This document shows positions 24,749 through 32,949 of a stretch of DNA of 64,000 nucleotides, piece after piece; positions within the stretch are counted from its first letter, which is position 1; each line of letters starts with the position of its first letter. Position numbers and translations under genes: made by a program. The DNA comes from Stigmatella ashevillena (lineage in GTDB: Bacteria > Myxococcota > Myxococcia > Myxococcales > Myxococcaceae). The notes under the pieces are model-generated. The model did no database searches and had not been told where the DNA came from. It worked only from the letters and a program-made list of their open reading frames with translations. The stretch is taken from positions 2,428,007 through 2,492,006 of the forward strand of contig NZ_JAQNDM010000002.1 of NCBI RefSeq assembly GCF_028368975.1, in the 5' to 3' direction.

Positions 24749-25054
24749 ATGTCACGACTGCACAACGCCTTCGCCACCGTCGCCCTCTTGGCCGGATTTG
24801 CGGGGGGAACCGCACTCGCCTCGGATGCGGACGAAATCAAGATGCTCGCCCAGACGAAGATCACCTTGCAGCAGGCGATCGAGCTGGCCCAGCAGCATCA
24901 GGGTGGCCAGGCCTTCGAAGCCTCCATCGACGATGACAGCTTCAAGCCGGTCTACGAGGTCAGCGTCGTCAAGGACAACCGCGTCTATGACGTCTGGGTC
25001 GATGGGGTGGAGGGCAAGGTGCTGGGCGCCCGTGAGGACCGGAAGAAGGACTGA
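24749..25054 (+). CDS. Periplasmic PepSY-domain protein
   Basis: This 101-residue precursor has a signal peptide cleaved near ALASDA (about residue 25), then a single PepSY domain with ITLQQAIELAQQH and YEVSVVKDNRVYDVWVDGVEGKVL. It is the first gene of a PepSY/response regulator/histidine kinase operon. Small PepSY proteins often accompany OmpR-type systems and are thought to modulate the sensor in the periplasm. The ATG at 24749 is chosen because the signal peptide begins there and GGAGAG precedes it. Confidence 0.85.
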   Translation: MSRLHNAFATVALLAGFAGGTALASDADEIKMLAQTKITLQQAIELAQQHQGGQAFEASIDDDSFKPVYEVSVVKDNRVYDVWVDGVEGKVLGAREDRKKD

Positions 25055-25125
25055 GCCACCACGGTGCGCGGAGCCAGCGGGAAGCAGCCCCCGTCTGGCT
25101 CCCATGCCCCCCAGGGGAGGACTGC

Positions 25126-25803
25126 TTGCGCATTTTGCTGATCGAGGACGACGCGCAGACGGCGGAATACGTGCGCCGGGGACTGACCGAACTTGGGCAG
25201 CTCGTCGACCATGCGCAGGATGGCCAGGAGGGCCTCCTCATGGCGACCACCGGCCACTACGACGTGCTGGTCATCGACCGGATGCTGCCGAAACTCGATG
25301 GGCTGACCCTGCTGCGGATGCTGCGCGAAGGACACGTCCGGACGCCCACGCTGTTTCTCACCGCCATGGGCAGCATCGATGACCGGGTGAGGGGGCTGGA
25401 ATCCGGAGGGGACGATTATCTGGTGAAGCCCTTTGCCTTCTCCGAGCTCTACGCCCGCATCTGCTCCTTGGGCCGCCGTCCTCCCCTTCAAGACGTCCAG
25501 ACGGTCTTCACGCTCGCCGACTTGGAGATGGACCTCCTCAAGCGGACGGTGACGCGTTCCGGAAAACCCATCGAACTGCAACCCACGGAATTCCGGCTCC
25601 TGGAATACCTGCTGCGCCATGCCGGGCGTGCCGTCACACGCACGATGCTGCTGGAGCATGTCTGGAATTTTCATTTCGACCCGAAGACCAACATCGTCGA
25701 GACGCACATCAGCCGCTTGCGTGCCAAGCTGGACCGCGGCTTCAGCACGGAGCTGATCCACACGGTCCGTGGGGTGGGATACAAAATCGATGTGGCGCCC
25801 TAG
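25126..25803 (+). CDS. OmpR/PhoB-family response regulator
   Basis: This 225-residue regulator has a receiver domain (1-118) with acidic pocket EDD and phospho-acceptor Asp in VLVIDRMLP, conserved Thr and Lys (LTA, VKPF), and a winged-helix output domain (about 128-222) ending YKIDVAP. The start is TTG at 25126: it is backed by a strong AGGGGAGG six bases upstream and by the conserved first strand MRILLIEDD. The 3' end overlaps the kinase gene by 14 bases. Targets are unknown; autoregulation and control of the neighbouring Vps62 gene are plausible. Confidence 0.93.
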   Translation: MRILLIEDDAQTAEYVRRGLTELGQLVDHAQDGQEGLLMATTGHYDVLVIDRMLPKLDGLTLLRMLREGHVRTPTLFLTAMGSIDDRVRGLESGGDDYLVKPFAFSELYARICSLGRRPPLQDVQTVFTLADLEMDLLKRTVTRSGKPIELQPTEFRLLEYLLRHAGRAVTRTMLLEHVWNFHFDPKTNIVETHISRLRAKLDRGFSTELIHTVRGVGYKIDVAP

Positions 25804-27175
25804 AGTCCTGAGAACAGCGAACTTCCGCCTCGCCCTGAGCTATGCGGCCGCTTTCAGCCTGTCCGTCTTTCTCCTCGGAGTGATCGTCTTCTTCGGGGTC
25901 CGTTCGTCGCTCGAGCAGCAACTGCGCGGCCAGGTCGAGGCGGAACTCCACCAACTCCTGGTGGACTACCGGGACGACGGACTGGAAGAACTCCGGCACG
26001 ACATCCGCGAGCGCATCGAGGCCAATCCAGCAAGGCGGCTGTACTACGCCATGCAGAGCCCGGACGGCCGCGTGGTCTTCGACCGGCTGCTGTCCATTCC
26101 CACCCCCGACGGCTGGCACCGCGTCAGGGTCCCCTCCCGGGGAGAGAAAGACGCTGACACCCCTGCCCTGCTTCAGTCCCTCACGCTCGACGGTGGATAC
26201 AAGCTGGCGGTGGCCGCGGATCTGGGCCCACTCCACGAGGCGGAGCGGGCCATTTTCCATGCCTTCGGCTGGGCCTTCCTGTTCACCTTGATGGCGGGGG
26301 CCCTCGGCGGGCTGTGGATCGGCCAGCGCTTCCTCTCCCAGATCGACGCCATCACCCGGGTGGCGGACCGGATTGGCCAGGGAGACGTGAAGGAACGTCT
26401 CCCCTCTCGGGGAACAGGGGATGATCTGGACCAGCTCGCCGCGGTCATCAACCGCATGCTGGACCGCATTCAGCGGCTCTTGGAGAGCGTGCAGCAGGTG
26501 AGCACGAGCATCGCCCACGATCTGCGGACGCCGCTCGGGCACCTGCGACAGACATTGGAGGCGATGCGCAAAGAAACCGGGTCACCGGAGCGGATGAATG
26601 CGCTGCACGATGAAGCTTTGCAGCAACTGGATGCCACCTTGGAGACGTTCACCGCCTTGCTGCGCATCGCCGAGGTGGAATCAGGCTCACGAAAGGGGGG
26701 CTTCAAACTCCTTTGTCTCTCCGACGTGCTGAAAGCCGTCGCGGAGGCCTACCGGCCCGTCGCCGAAGACAATGGCCAGCGCTTGACGGAGAACATCACC
26801 CCTCGAATCCACCTCCAGGGTGACCGCAACCTGCTGACACAACTCTTCGCCAACCTGGTGGAGAATGCCTTGCACCACAGCGGCCGGGGCAGTGAGATCC
26901 ACCTGAGACTGGAAGAAGGAGCAGACGGACGTTTCACGGCCACCGTGTCCGACACAGGGCGGGGAATCCCAAGGGCGGAGCATGCGAATGTCTTCAAGCC
27001 CTTCTACCGGCTGGACAAAAGCCGCACAGGAGCAGGCAGTGGGCTGGGGATGAGCCTGGTGGCCGCCATCGCGGGGCTCCACACCCTCTCCATTACGCTC
27101 GAGGACAATGCTCCAGGCCTGAAGGTCCGCCTCCAGGGACAATTCAAACCTTCCCCTCAACCCAGGGTTGGTTGA
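25790..27175 (+). CDS. Membrane sensor histidine kinase paired with the OmpR-type regulator
   Basis: This 461-residue kinase has TM1 near 16-40, a periplasmic sensor of about 120 residues, TM2 near 155-180, a HAMP domain (180-235), the H-box SIAHDLRTPLGH, an N-box NLVENALHHS, G1 DTGRGIP, an F-box PFYRLDKSR and G2 GSGLGMSLV. All catalytic elements are intact. The start at 25790 overlaps the regulator gene. The general form resembles CusS/QseC-type sensors with a PepSY partner. The ligand is unknown; the periplasmic domain has no motif I recognise. Confidence 0.92.
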   Translation: MWRPRVLRTANFRLALSYAAAFSLSVFLLGVIVFFGVRSSLEQQLRGQVEAELHQLLVDYRDDGLEELRHDIRERIEANPARRLYYAMQSPDGRVVFDRLLSIPTPDGWHRVRVPSRGEKDADTPALLQSLTLDGGYKLAVAADLGPLHEAERAIFHAFGWAFLFTLMAGALGGLWIGQRFLSQIDAITRVADRIGQGDVKERLPSRGTGDDLDQLAAVINRMLDRIQRLLESVQQVSTSIAHDLRTPLGHLRQTLEAMRKETGSPERMNALHDEALQQLDATLETFTALLRIAEVESGSRKGGFKLLCLSDVLKAVAEAYRPVAEDNGQRLTENITPRIHLQGDRNLLTQLFANLVENALHHSGRGSEIHLRLEEGADGRFTATVSDTGRGIPRAEHANVFKPFYRLDKSRTGAGSGLGMSLVAAIAGLHTLSITLEDNAPGLKVRLQGQFKPSPQPRVG

Positions 27176-27189
27176 AGTAACCTGGAGCC

Positions 27190-29115
27190 ATGGTTGACCT
27201 GACGCATTCCCTTCGTCGTGTTTCCCCCCGTGAGCCGTGCCACCGCACGGGGGAACTCGCTGTGCTTTTCGCCAGCCTCGCCGCTCTTGCCGCAGGGTGT
27301 CAGGGCGACGGAGAGGAGGCACTGAGCGCGCTGCAGGCCGAAGGAATGACCGCCCAGTCCGCCGCCCTGGAGGATATCCGAGGCAATACCTTGTATGGGT
27401 CTTGGAGCAGTTCGGGGGGACCCGTCGCATCCAGCCCCGGCAACCGGCGGTTGCTCGTGGAGTACACGGGGGCAACAGGCCCGGTGACCTTCGAGCTCGA
27501 CTCGAGCGTCAACCCTTCACTCTACCTGCTGAATGCCACCGGTCAGGTGGTGCAGGAGGCCCACAGCGGACAGGGCACCCAGGCGCGCATCACCCGTTCC
27601 TTGGCTCCGGGAAACTACACGCTGGTGGCGGCGACCACGGTGGCGGGGCGAGCGGGGGAGTTCACGATCCGCTCGGACAAGGCCCTGCTGCGCTATCCGC
27701 AGCGCCTCTGGGTCCAAGCGGCCACCCAATTCCAGTGGATCTACGACGACGCCGGAACGGGCGCCGACAACGATGTCTCCATCTGGCGGCCCAATCTCAG
27801 TCAACTGCCCGGCTACTACTCCCTGGGGGATGTGGCCATGCCCTCCCATGGACAGGCTCCCCGAACGACGTTCGTGGTCTCTGGAGAAGGCGACCTGCTG
27901 GCACGCCCCACCGGCTACACCTGGGTCTGGAGCGATTGGGGCTCCGGGGGAACGCACGACGTCTCCTTCTGGGCGCCGGTGGCTCCCTCCGGATACACCT
28001 GCCTGGGCTCGGTCGCCGTGCAGGGCTACAGCGCGCCCTCCACGGAACTCATCCGGTGCGTCAAGAGTGAGTACGCGCTCCAGGCCGACAGTGGCTGGGT
28101 GTGGAACGACAGCGGCTCTGGCGCGGACTACGATCTTGCCCTCTGGCAGGCAAATCCGCGCGACCACCGGAGACTGGGCGCGTCTACCTTCGTCGCGCAG
28201 GGACACCATGGCAATCCGGAGAGCGGGCGCTTCTGGGCACTCAACAAGAGCGCGACCGCCAACCCAGAACTGCAAGGCACACCGGTCGATGCCACCACAG
28301 CGCTTCAGTACGCCCCCCGCATCTGGCTCCACCACGAGGAGTATTACTTTCCCTCCTCGGTCGAGTTCTTCCTCCCCAACGTGCACGAGGCCAATGGCCA
28401 CCTGGTGACAAACCAGCCTCTCGGCTGTGATTCATGCACGGATCCCGCGTTCCTCGATGGCCAGCGGCCTGATCAGACCCACGTGCCTGCGTATGCCCAG
28501 ATTGTCACCCGCACCCAGGGAGGCGTTCCCACGAACATCACGGACGTCATCTATTGGAGCTTCTACCCTTACAACAATGGCAAGCGGGTGTGCATCGGCT
28601 GGTACACGAGCCTGGGCTGCGTGGGCGCCTACTCCACCTTTGGAAACCATGTGGGCGACTGGGAGCACCTGACGGTGCGGTTCGTCGATGGCCGACCCTC
28701 TCAGGTGTACATGAGCCAGCATGCCAATGGACAGACCTTCACCTTCGGAGACAAGGCCGTGGCCCTCGTTGGCTGGCACCCCGAGGCCTACTCGGCGAAG
28801 GGCTCTCATGGGCTCTACCCGGACGCCGCGCGGCACACCTATGAGACAATCTTCAATGGTGACACCCTCAATGATGACACCAGCCGGGGCATTGCCTGGA
28901 ACACCTGGGACCGGCCGGTGATCTTCAACTGGCAGCCCCTGGGAACCTTCACCGGAAGCCTCTCCTGGCTCAACATCACGAGCGATTGGGGCAACGAGTC
29001 CGCAGGCTGCGACAACATCATCTCGCAACAGTCGGGAGAGTGCGTGCTCAACAGTGGCCCCACGGCGCCTCTGAAGAAAGGCTTTGCCAGCCCGAGCGCC
29101 ATGACGTTGGAGTGA
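27190..29115 (+). CDS. Vps62-family lipoprotein
   Basis: This 641-residue protein has a hydrophobic segment ending in the lipobox LAAGC (Cys about residue 37), preceded by an unusually long polar n-region. Next is a PPC-like beta domain (65-160), then a Vps62 domain (165-640) with repeated blocks such as YDDAGTGADNDVSIWRP, WSDWGSGGTHDVSFWAP and WNDSGSGADYDLALW, and a conserved core with HVGDWEHLTVRF. The Vps62 family is named from yeast vacuolar protein sorting but is widespread in bacteria and fungi with no clear biochemical role. It starts 14 bases after the histidine kinase and is probably its operon partner. A terminator follows. Confidence 0.85.
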   Translation: MVDLTHSLRRVSPREPCHRTGELAVLFASLAALAAGCQGDGEEALSALQAEGMTAQSAALEDIRGNTLYGSWSSSGGPVASSPGNRRLLVEYTGATGPVTFELDSSVNPSLYLLNATGQVVQEAHSGQGTQARITRSLAPGNYTLVAATTVAGRAGEFTIRSDKALLRYPQRLWVQAATQFQWIYDDAGTGADNDVSIWRPNLSQLPGYYSLGDVAMPSHGQAPRTTFVVSGEGDLLARPTGYTWVWSDWGSGGTHDVSFWAPVAPSGYTCLGSVAVQGYSAPSTELIRCVKSEYALQADSGWVWNDSGSGADYDLALWQANPRDHRRLGASTFVAQGHHGNPESGRFWALNKSATANPELQGTPVDATTALQYAPRIWLHHEEYYFPSSVEFFLPNVHEANGHLVTNQPLGCDSCTDPAFLDGQRPDQTHVPAYAQIVTRTQGGVPTNITDVIYWSFYPYNNGKRVCIGWYTSLGCVGAYSTFGNHVGDWEHLTVRFVDGRPSQVYMSQHANGQTFTFGDKAVALVGWHPEAYSAKGSHGLYPDAARHTYETIFNGDTLNDDTSRGIAWNTWDRPVIFNWQPLGTFTGSLSWLNITSDWGNESAGCDNIISQQSGECVLNSGPTAPLKKGFASPSAMTLE

Positions 29116-29128
29116 CTTCCATGAAAAA

Positions 29129-29153
29129 GGAGGCTGCCTTGTCGGCAGCCTCC
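29129..29153. terminator. Bidirectional terminator between the Vps62 gene and fadA
   Basis: GGAGGCTGCC (29129-29138) and GGCAGCCTCC (29144-29153) form a 10-bp stem with a TTGTC loop, flanked by AAAAA on the left and CTTTCC on the right, so it can serve both convergent genes. Confidence 0.88.
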
Positions 29154-29181
29154 CTTTCCCATCCCTGTCTGTCTTCTGGGA

Positions 29182-30354
29182 TTACTTCGCCAATTCGACG
29201 AGCGCCGCGGCGCCCATGCCGCCACCGATGCACATGCTGACGACGCCGTAACGGCCGTTGCGGCGCTTCAGCTCGTACAGGAGCGTGCCCACCATGCGCG
29301 CACCGGACACGCCCAGCGGGTGGCCCAGGGCGATGGCGCCCCCGTTCGGGTTCGCCTTGTCCAGCGGGATGCCCAGCTCACGCAGGCAGTACAGCGCCTG
29401 CGCCGCGAAGGCCTCGTTCAGCTCGAAGACGTCGATGTCCTCCACCTTGAGCTTGTTGCGCGCCAGCAGCTTCCTCACCGCCGGAACGGGGCCAATCCCC
29501 ATGATGTCCGGGGGCACGCCCGCCACCTGGAAGTCCAGGAAGTAGCCCAGCGGCTTCACCCCGAGCTCCTTCGCCTTCTCCTCGCTCATCACCACCGCGG
29601 CAGCCGCGCCGTCCGTCAGCGGCGAGGCGTTGCCCGCCGTCACCACGCCCTTGGCGTTGAACGCAGGCCGCAGCTTCGCCAGCCCCTCCGCTGTCGTCTC
29701 CGGGCGCAGGATGGTGTCGACCGTCACCGTTACCTGCTTCGCCGTGCCGTCCTCGTCGAAGTACGTGGTGGAAATCGGAAGGATCTCCTCCTTGAACTTC
29801 CCCTGCTCGCGGGCGGTGGCCGCGCGGCGCTGGGACTCGGCGGCGAACTTGTCCGCGTCCTCCCGGCTGACGCCGTAGCGGCTGGCGATGTTCTCCGCCG
29901 TGACACCCATGGAGGTGTAGACCTCCGGGTACTTCTCCATGATCTCCGGGTTGGCGCTCACCTTGTTGCCGCCCATGGGCACCATCGACATCGACTCGGT
30001 GCCCCCGGCGACCGCCACCTGGATCATCCCCGACTGGATGGCCTGCGCCGCCTGGGCGATGGACTGCGCTCCCGACGAACAGAAGCGGTTGATGGTCATC
30101 GCCGGCACCGTGTCCGGCAACCCACCGAGCAGCGACGCCTGGCGGGCGACGTTCATCCCCTGCTCGGCCTCCGGCATGGCACAGCCCAGGATGACGTCCT
30201 CCACATCCGAGGGCTTCAGGCCGGGCACCCGCGCCACCGCTTCCTTGATGACGTGGGCCGCGAGCGTATCCGGCCGGGTGTCCTTGAACTCTCCCTTGCT
30301 CGCGCGGGTGAACGGCGTGCGCACCGCGCTGGCAATCACGACTCGACTGGCCAT
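29182..30354 (-). CDS. fadA: Acetyl-CoA C-acyltransferase (3-ketoacyl-CoA thiolase) FadA
   Basis: This 390-residue thiolase cleaves 3-ketoacyl-CoA to acetyl-CoA in the last step of beta-oxidation. The nucleophilic Cys is in NRFCSSG, the catalytic His in GHPLGVSGAR and the second Cys in CIGGGMG. Length is normal. GAGGAG precedes the ATG at 30354. It is the downstream gene of the fadN-fadA operon (85 bases between), matching the alpha/beta subunit pairing seen in Bacillus fadN-fadA. Cytoplasmic. Confidence 0.95.
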   Translation of the reverse strand: MASRVVIASAVRTPFTRASKGEFKDTRPDTLAAHVIKEAVARVPGLKPSDVEDVILGCAMPEAEQGMNVARQASLLGGLPDTVPAMTINRFCSSGAQSIAQAAQAIQSGMIQVAVAGGTESMSMVPMGGNKVSANPEIMEKYPEVYTSMGVTAENIASRYGVSREDADKFAAESQRRAATAREQGKFKEEILPISTTYFDEDGTAKQVTVTVDTILRPETTAEGLAKLRPAFNAKGVVTAGNASPLTDGAAAAVVMSEEKAKELGVKPLGYFLDFQVAGVPPDIMGIGPVPAVRKLLARNKLKVEDIDVFELNEAFAAQALYCLRELGIPLDKANPNGGAIALGHPLGVSGARMVGTLLYELKRRNGRYGVVSMCIGGGMGAAALVELAK

Positions 30355-30439
30355 CTTCCGTCTCCTCGCCCGGACAGCGTCCAGGCACTCGAAGGTCTCT
30401 GTCTCAAACTGACTGGGGACAATGGATACAAACCACGCG

Positions 30440-32833
30440 CTAATTGCGCAGCGGCTTGCCCTTCTCCAACATGAACTGGAGCCGATCCTGGGTCTTCTCC
30501 TCGCCGCACAGGCTCAGGAAGGCCTCCAGCTCCAGCTCCAGCAGCCGCTCCTCGGTCAGCAGCACCGACGGGCTCGTGTCGCCGCCGGTGAGCACCCGCG
30601 CCAGCTTCTGGGCGATCTTCCGATCGTGGGCGGAGATCTGGTTGTTGAGCGACATGTCGTACAGCATCATGTCGATGGTGGCGAACCCGCTGGGCCCCGG
30701 CAGCCGGAAGCGGGTGGGCCGCGGCGCCCGGAAGCCCGCCTTCGCCATCCCCAGCACCCGCTGCTTGGCATCGTGCAGTTGGAAGTCGCGGTTGGCGCTG
30801 ATGCCATCGTTGGCGTTCAGGAAGCCGAACTCGCGCGCCTCCTCGGCGCTGGTGGCCACCTTCGCCGTGCCCACCGCCAGGAACACCTTCTTGATGAAGG
30901 GGAACGGATCAAAGTCCTTGTCCGCCGAGTAGGTGCCGTACACGTTGCGCAGAAGCTGCATCGTGCCGCCGCCGCCGGGGATGAGGCCCACGCCCACTTC
31001 CACCAGGCCCATGTACAGCTCCGCCGCCGCCTGGATGGCGTTGCCACCCATGGCCGCCTCGGCGCCGCCGCCCAGCGTCAGGTTGAAGGGCGCCGTCACC
31101 ACCGGCACCGGGCTGTAGCGCATGCGCTGGTTGGCTGCCTGGAAGGCCGCCGACATCTTCCGCAGCGTGTCGAACTCGCCGTTGCGGGCCGCCCACAGCA
31201 TCGCGAAGATGTTCGCGCCCGCCGAGAAGTTCGCCCCGTCGTTGCCCACCACCAGGCCCAGGTGGTTCTTCTCCGTCTCGTCCAGGGCCGTGCCCATCAT
31301 CGCGATGATGTCATCGTCGATGGAGTTCATCTTCGAGTGGAACTCCAGCAGCGTGACGCCGTCGCCCATGTCCCACAGGGTGGCGCTGCCGTTGCCGTCG
31401 ATCTTCTTGTTGCCGCGCTTGAGGTACTCCACCTTCGCGATGCGCGCGCTCTCCGGCACCGGCTTCACCGACTTGCTGGGGATGTCCCAGTAGGTGTCGC
31501 GGCCGTCCTGCACGCCGTAGAAGGACTCGCGCCCCGAGGCCAGCATCTGCTCCACCCACGCGGCCGGCTTGAGCCCCAGCTCCTTCATCCGCTCCACGCC
31601 CGCCTTCACACCGTAGGCATCCCACGTCTCGAAGGGGCCCACGTCCCAGCCGAAGCCCCAGCGCACGCCGCGGTCGATGTTGACGATGTCGTCGGCGATC
31701 TCGGGGATCCGGCGGCTGGAGTAGGCCAGCACATCCAGGGTGACGCGCTCGGCGAACTTCGCGGCCTTGTCCTGGCCCTTCATCACCGTGGCCACGCGCT
31801 CGCGCACGTCCTCCACGTCCTTGGCGGCGCCCAGCGACTCGTAGCGCACCTTGTTCTGCGGCCGGTAGTCCAGCGTCTTCAGGTCCAGCGCCAGGATTTC
31901 CTTGTCCCCGCCGCCGCCCTTGCCCTTCTTGTAGAAGCCCGAGCCACTCTTGTCGCCCAGCATCCCCTTCTCCACCATCTTCTGGAGGAAGTCCGGGGCC
32001 GCGAACGTCTGGCGCTCCTCATCCTGGGTGAGCGTGTCGAAGCAGTTCTTCGCCACGTGGGTGAAGGTGTCCAGGCCGACGATGTCCGCGGTGCGGAAGA
32101 CGGCGGACTTGGGGCGGCCCATGGCGGGGCCAAAAATCTTGTCCACCTCCTCGACCGTCAGCTCCGCCTTCTGCATCTCGGCGATGGTCCGCATCATTCC
32201 GTACACGCCGATGCGGTTGGCGATGAAGTTGGTGGTGTCCTTGCCGTAGACGATGCCCTTGCCAAGCACGCCCTCGCCGAAGGCGTGGATCGTCTTCACC
32301 GCGTCGGCGTCCGTCTCGGGACCCGCCACCAGCTCCAAGAGCTTCATGTAGCGCACGGGGTTGAAGAAGTGCGTCACCAGGAAGCGCTTGCGGAAGTCCG
32401 CGCCCCGGCCCTGGAGCATGCCCGCGATGGACAGGCCCGAGGTGTTGGAGCTGACGATGGCGTCCTTGCGCAGGTGCTTCTCCACCTTCTCGAAGAGCGC
32501 CTGCTTGACGGCCAGGTCCTCCTTCACCACTTCAATCACCCAGTCGCACTCGGCGATGCGGGCGATGTCGTCCTCCAGGTTGCCCACCTCGAGCGAGGCG
32601 AACACCTGCTCGGAGACGATGGGGCTGGGCTTCTGCTTGCGCAGGTTCGCCAGCGCGCCCAACACGAACTTGTTGCGGAAGGCCTTGGAGGAGGTGTCCT
32701 CGCCGGGGCCCGCCTTGGGGGGGACGATGTCCAGCAGCAGCGCGAGCACGCCCGAGTTTGCCAGGTGGGCGGCGATGCCGCTGCCCATCACTCCGGCGCC
32801 CAGCACAGCCACTTTGCGGATCCGCGTCGTCAT
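30440..32833 (-). CDS. fadN: Bifunctional 3-hydroxyacyl-CoA dehydrogenase / enoyl-CoA hydratase, FadN type
   Basis: This 797-residue enzyme has the dehydrogenase first (NAD-binding GAGVMGSG at residue 12, then the catalytic His in THFFNPVRYMKLLE) and the crotonase domain at the C-terminus (GANFSAGANIF, TLGGGAEAAMG). This is the order of Bacillus FadN, inverse to E. coli FadB. The C-terminal GKPLRN ending is typical. It performs hydration and oxidation in beta-oxidation and pairs with FadA downstream. A longer frame to 32968 exists, but the ATG at 32833 begins the Rossmann fold. It is divergent from the M1 peptidase with 116 bases between. Confidence 0.94.
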   Translation of the reverse strand: MTTRIRKVAVLGAGVMGSGIAAHLANSGVLALLLDIVPPKAGPGEDTSSKAFRNKFVLGALANLRKQKPSPIVSEQVFASLEVGNLEDDIARIAECDWVIEVVKEDLAVKQALFEKVEKHLRKDAIVSSNTSGLSIAGMLQGRGADFRKRFLVTHFFNPVRYMKLLELVAGPETDADAVKTIHAFGEGVLGKGIVYGKDTTNFIANRIGVYGMMRTIAEMQKAELTVEEVDKIFGPAMGRPKSAVFRTADIVGLDTFTHVAKNCFDTLTQDEERQTFAAPDFLQKMVEKGMLGDKSGSGFYKKGKGGGGDKEILALDLKTLDYRPQNKVRYESLGAAKDVEDVRERVATVMKGQDKAAKFAERVTLDVLAYSSRRIPEIADDIVNIDRGVRWGFGWDVGPFETWDAYGVKAGVERMKELGLKPAAWVEQMLASGRESFYGVQDGRDTYWDIPSKSVKPVPESARIAKVEYLKRGNKKIDGNGSATLWDMGDGVTLLEFHSKMNSIDDDIIAMMGTALDETEKNHLGLVVGNDGANFSAGANIFAMLWAARNGEFDTLRKMSAAFQAANQRMRYSPVPVVTAPFNLTLGGGAEAAMGGNAIQAAAELYMGLVEVGVGLIPGGGGTMQLLRNVYGTYSADKDFDPFPFIKKVFLAVGTAKVATSAEEAREFGFLNANDGISANRDFQLHDAKQRVLGMAKAGFRAPRPTRFRLPGPSGFATIDMMLYDMSLNNQISAHDRKIAQKLARVLTGGDTSPSVLLTEERLLELELEAFLSLCGEEKTQDRLQFMLEKGKPLRN

Positions 32834-32949
32834 TTGGAAAAGGCTCCCTTTCTGGGATGAGGGACTGCACAAATGTCGGCGATTGACCCAAAAGTCAATC
32901 GGGCTCTCTCGCCAGGGGGTCGTTCCTGGGACTACAACCCCCCGGAACC

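Noticed and set aside
24053-25054. A 333-residue plus-strand frame containing the PepSY protein
   Set aside because: Its first two-thirds are antisense to the lipoprotein gene; the signal peptide at 24749 sets the start.
30422-32860. A long plus-strand frame opposite fadN
   Set aside because: Antisense shadow of a clear beta-oxidation gene; composition is typical of false frames here.
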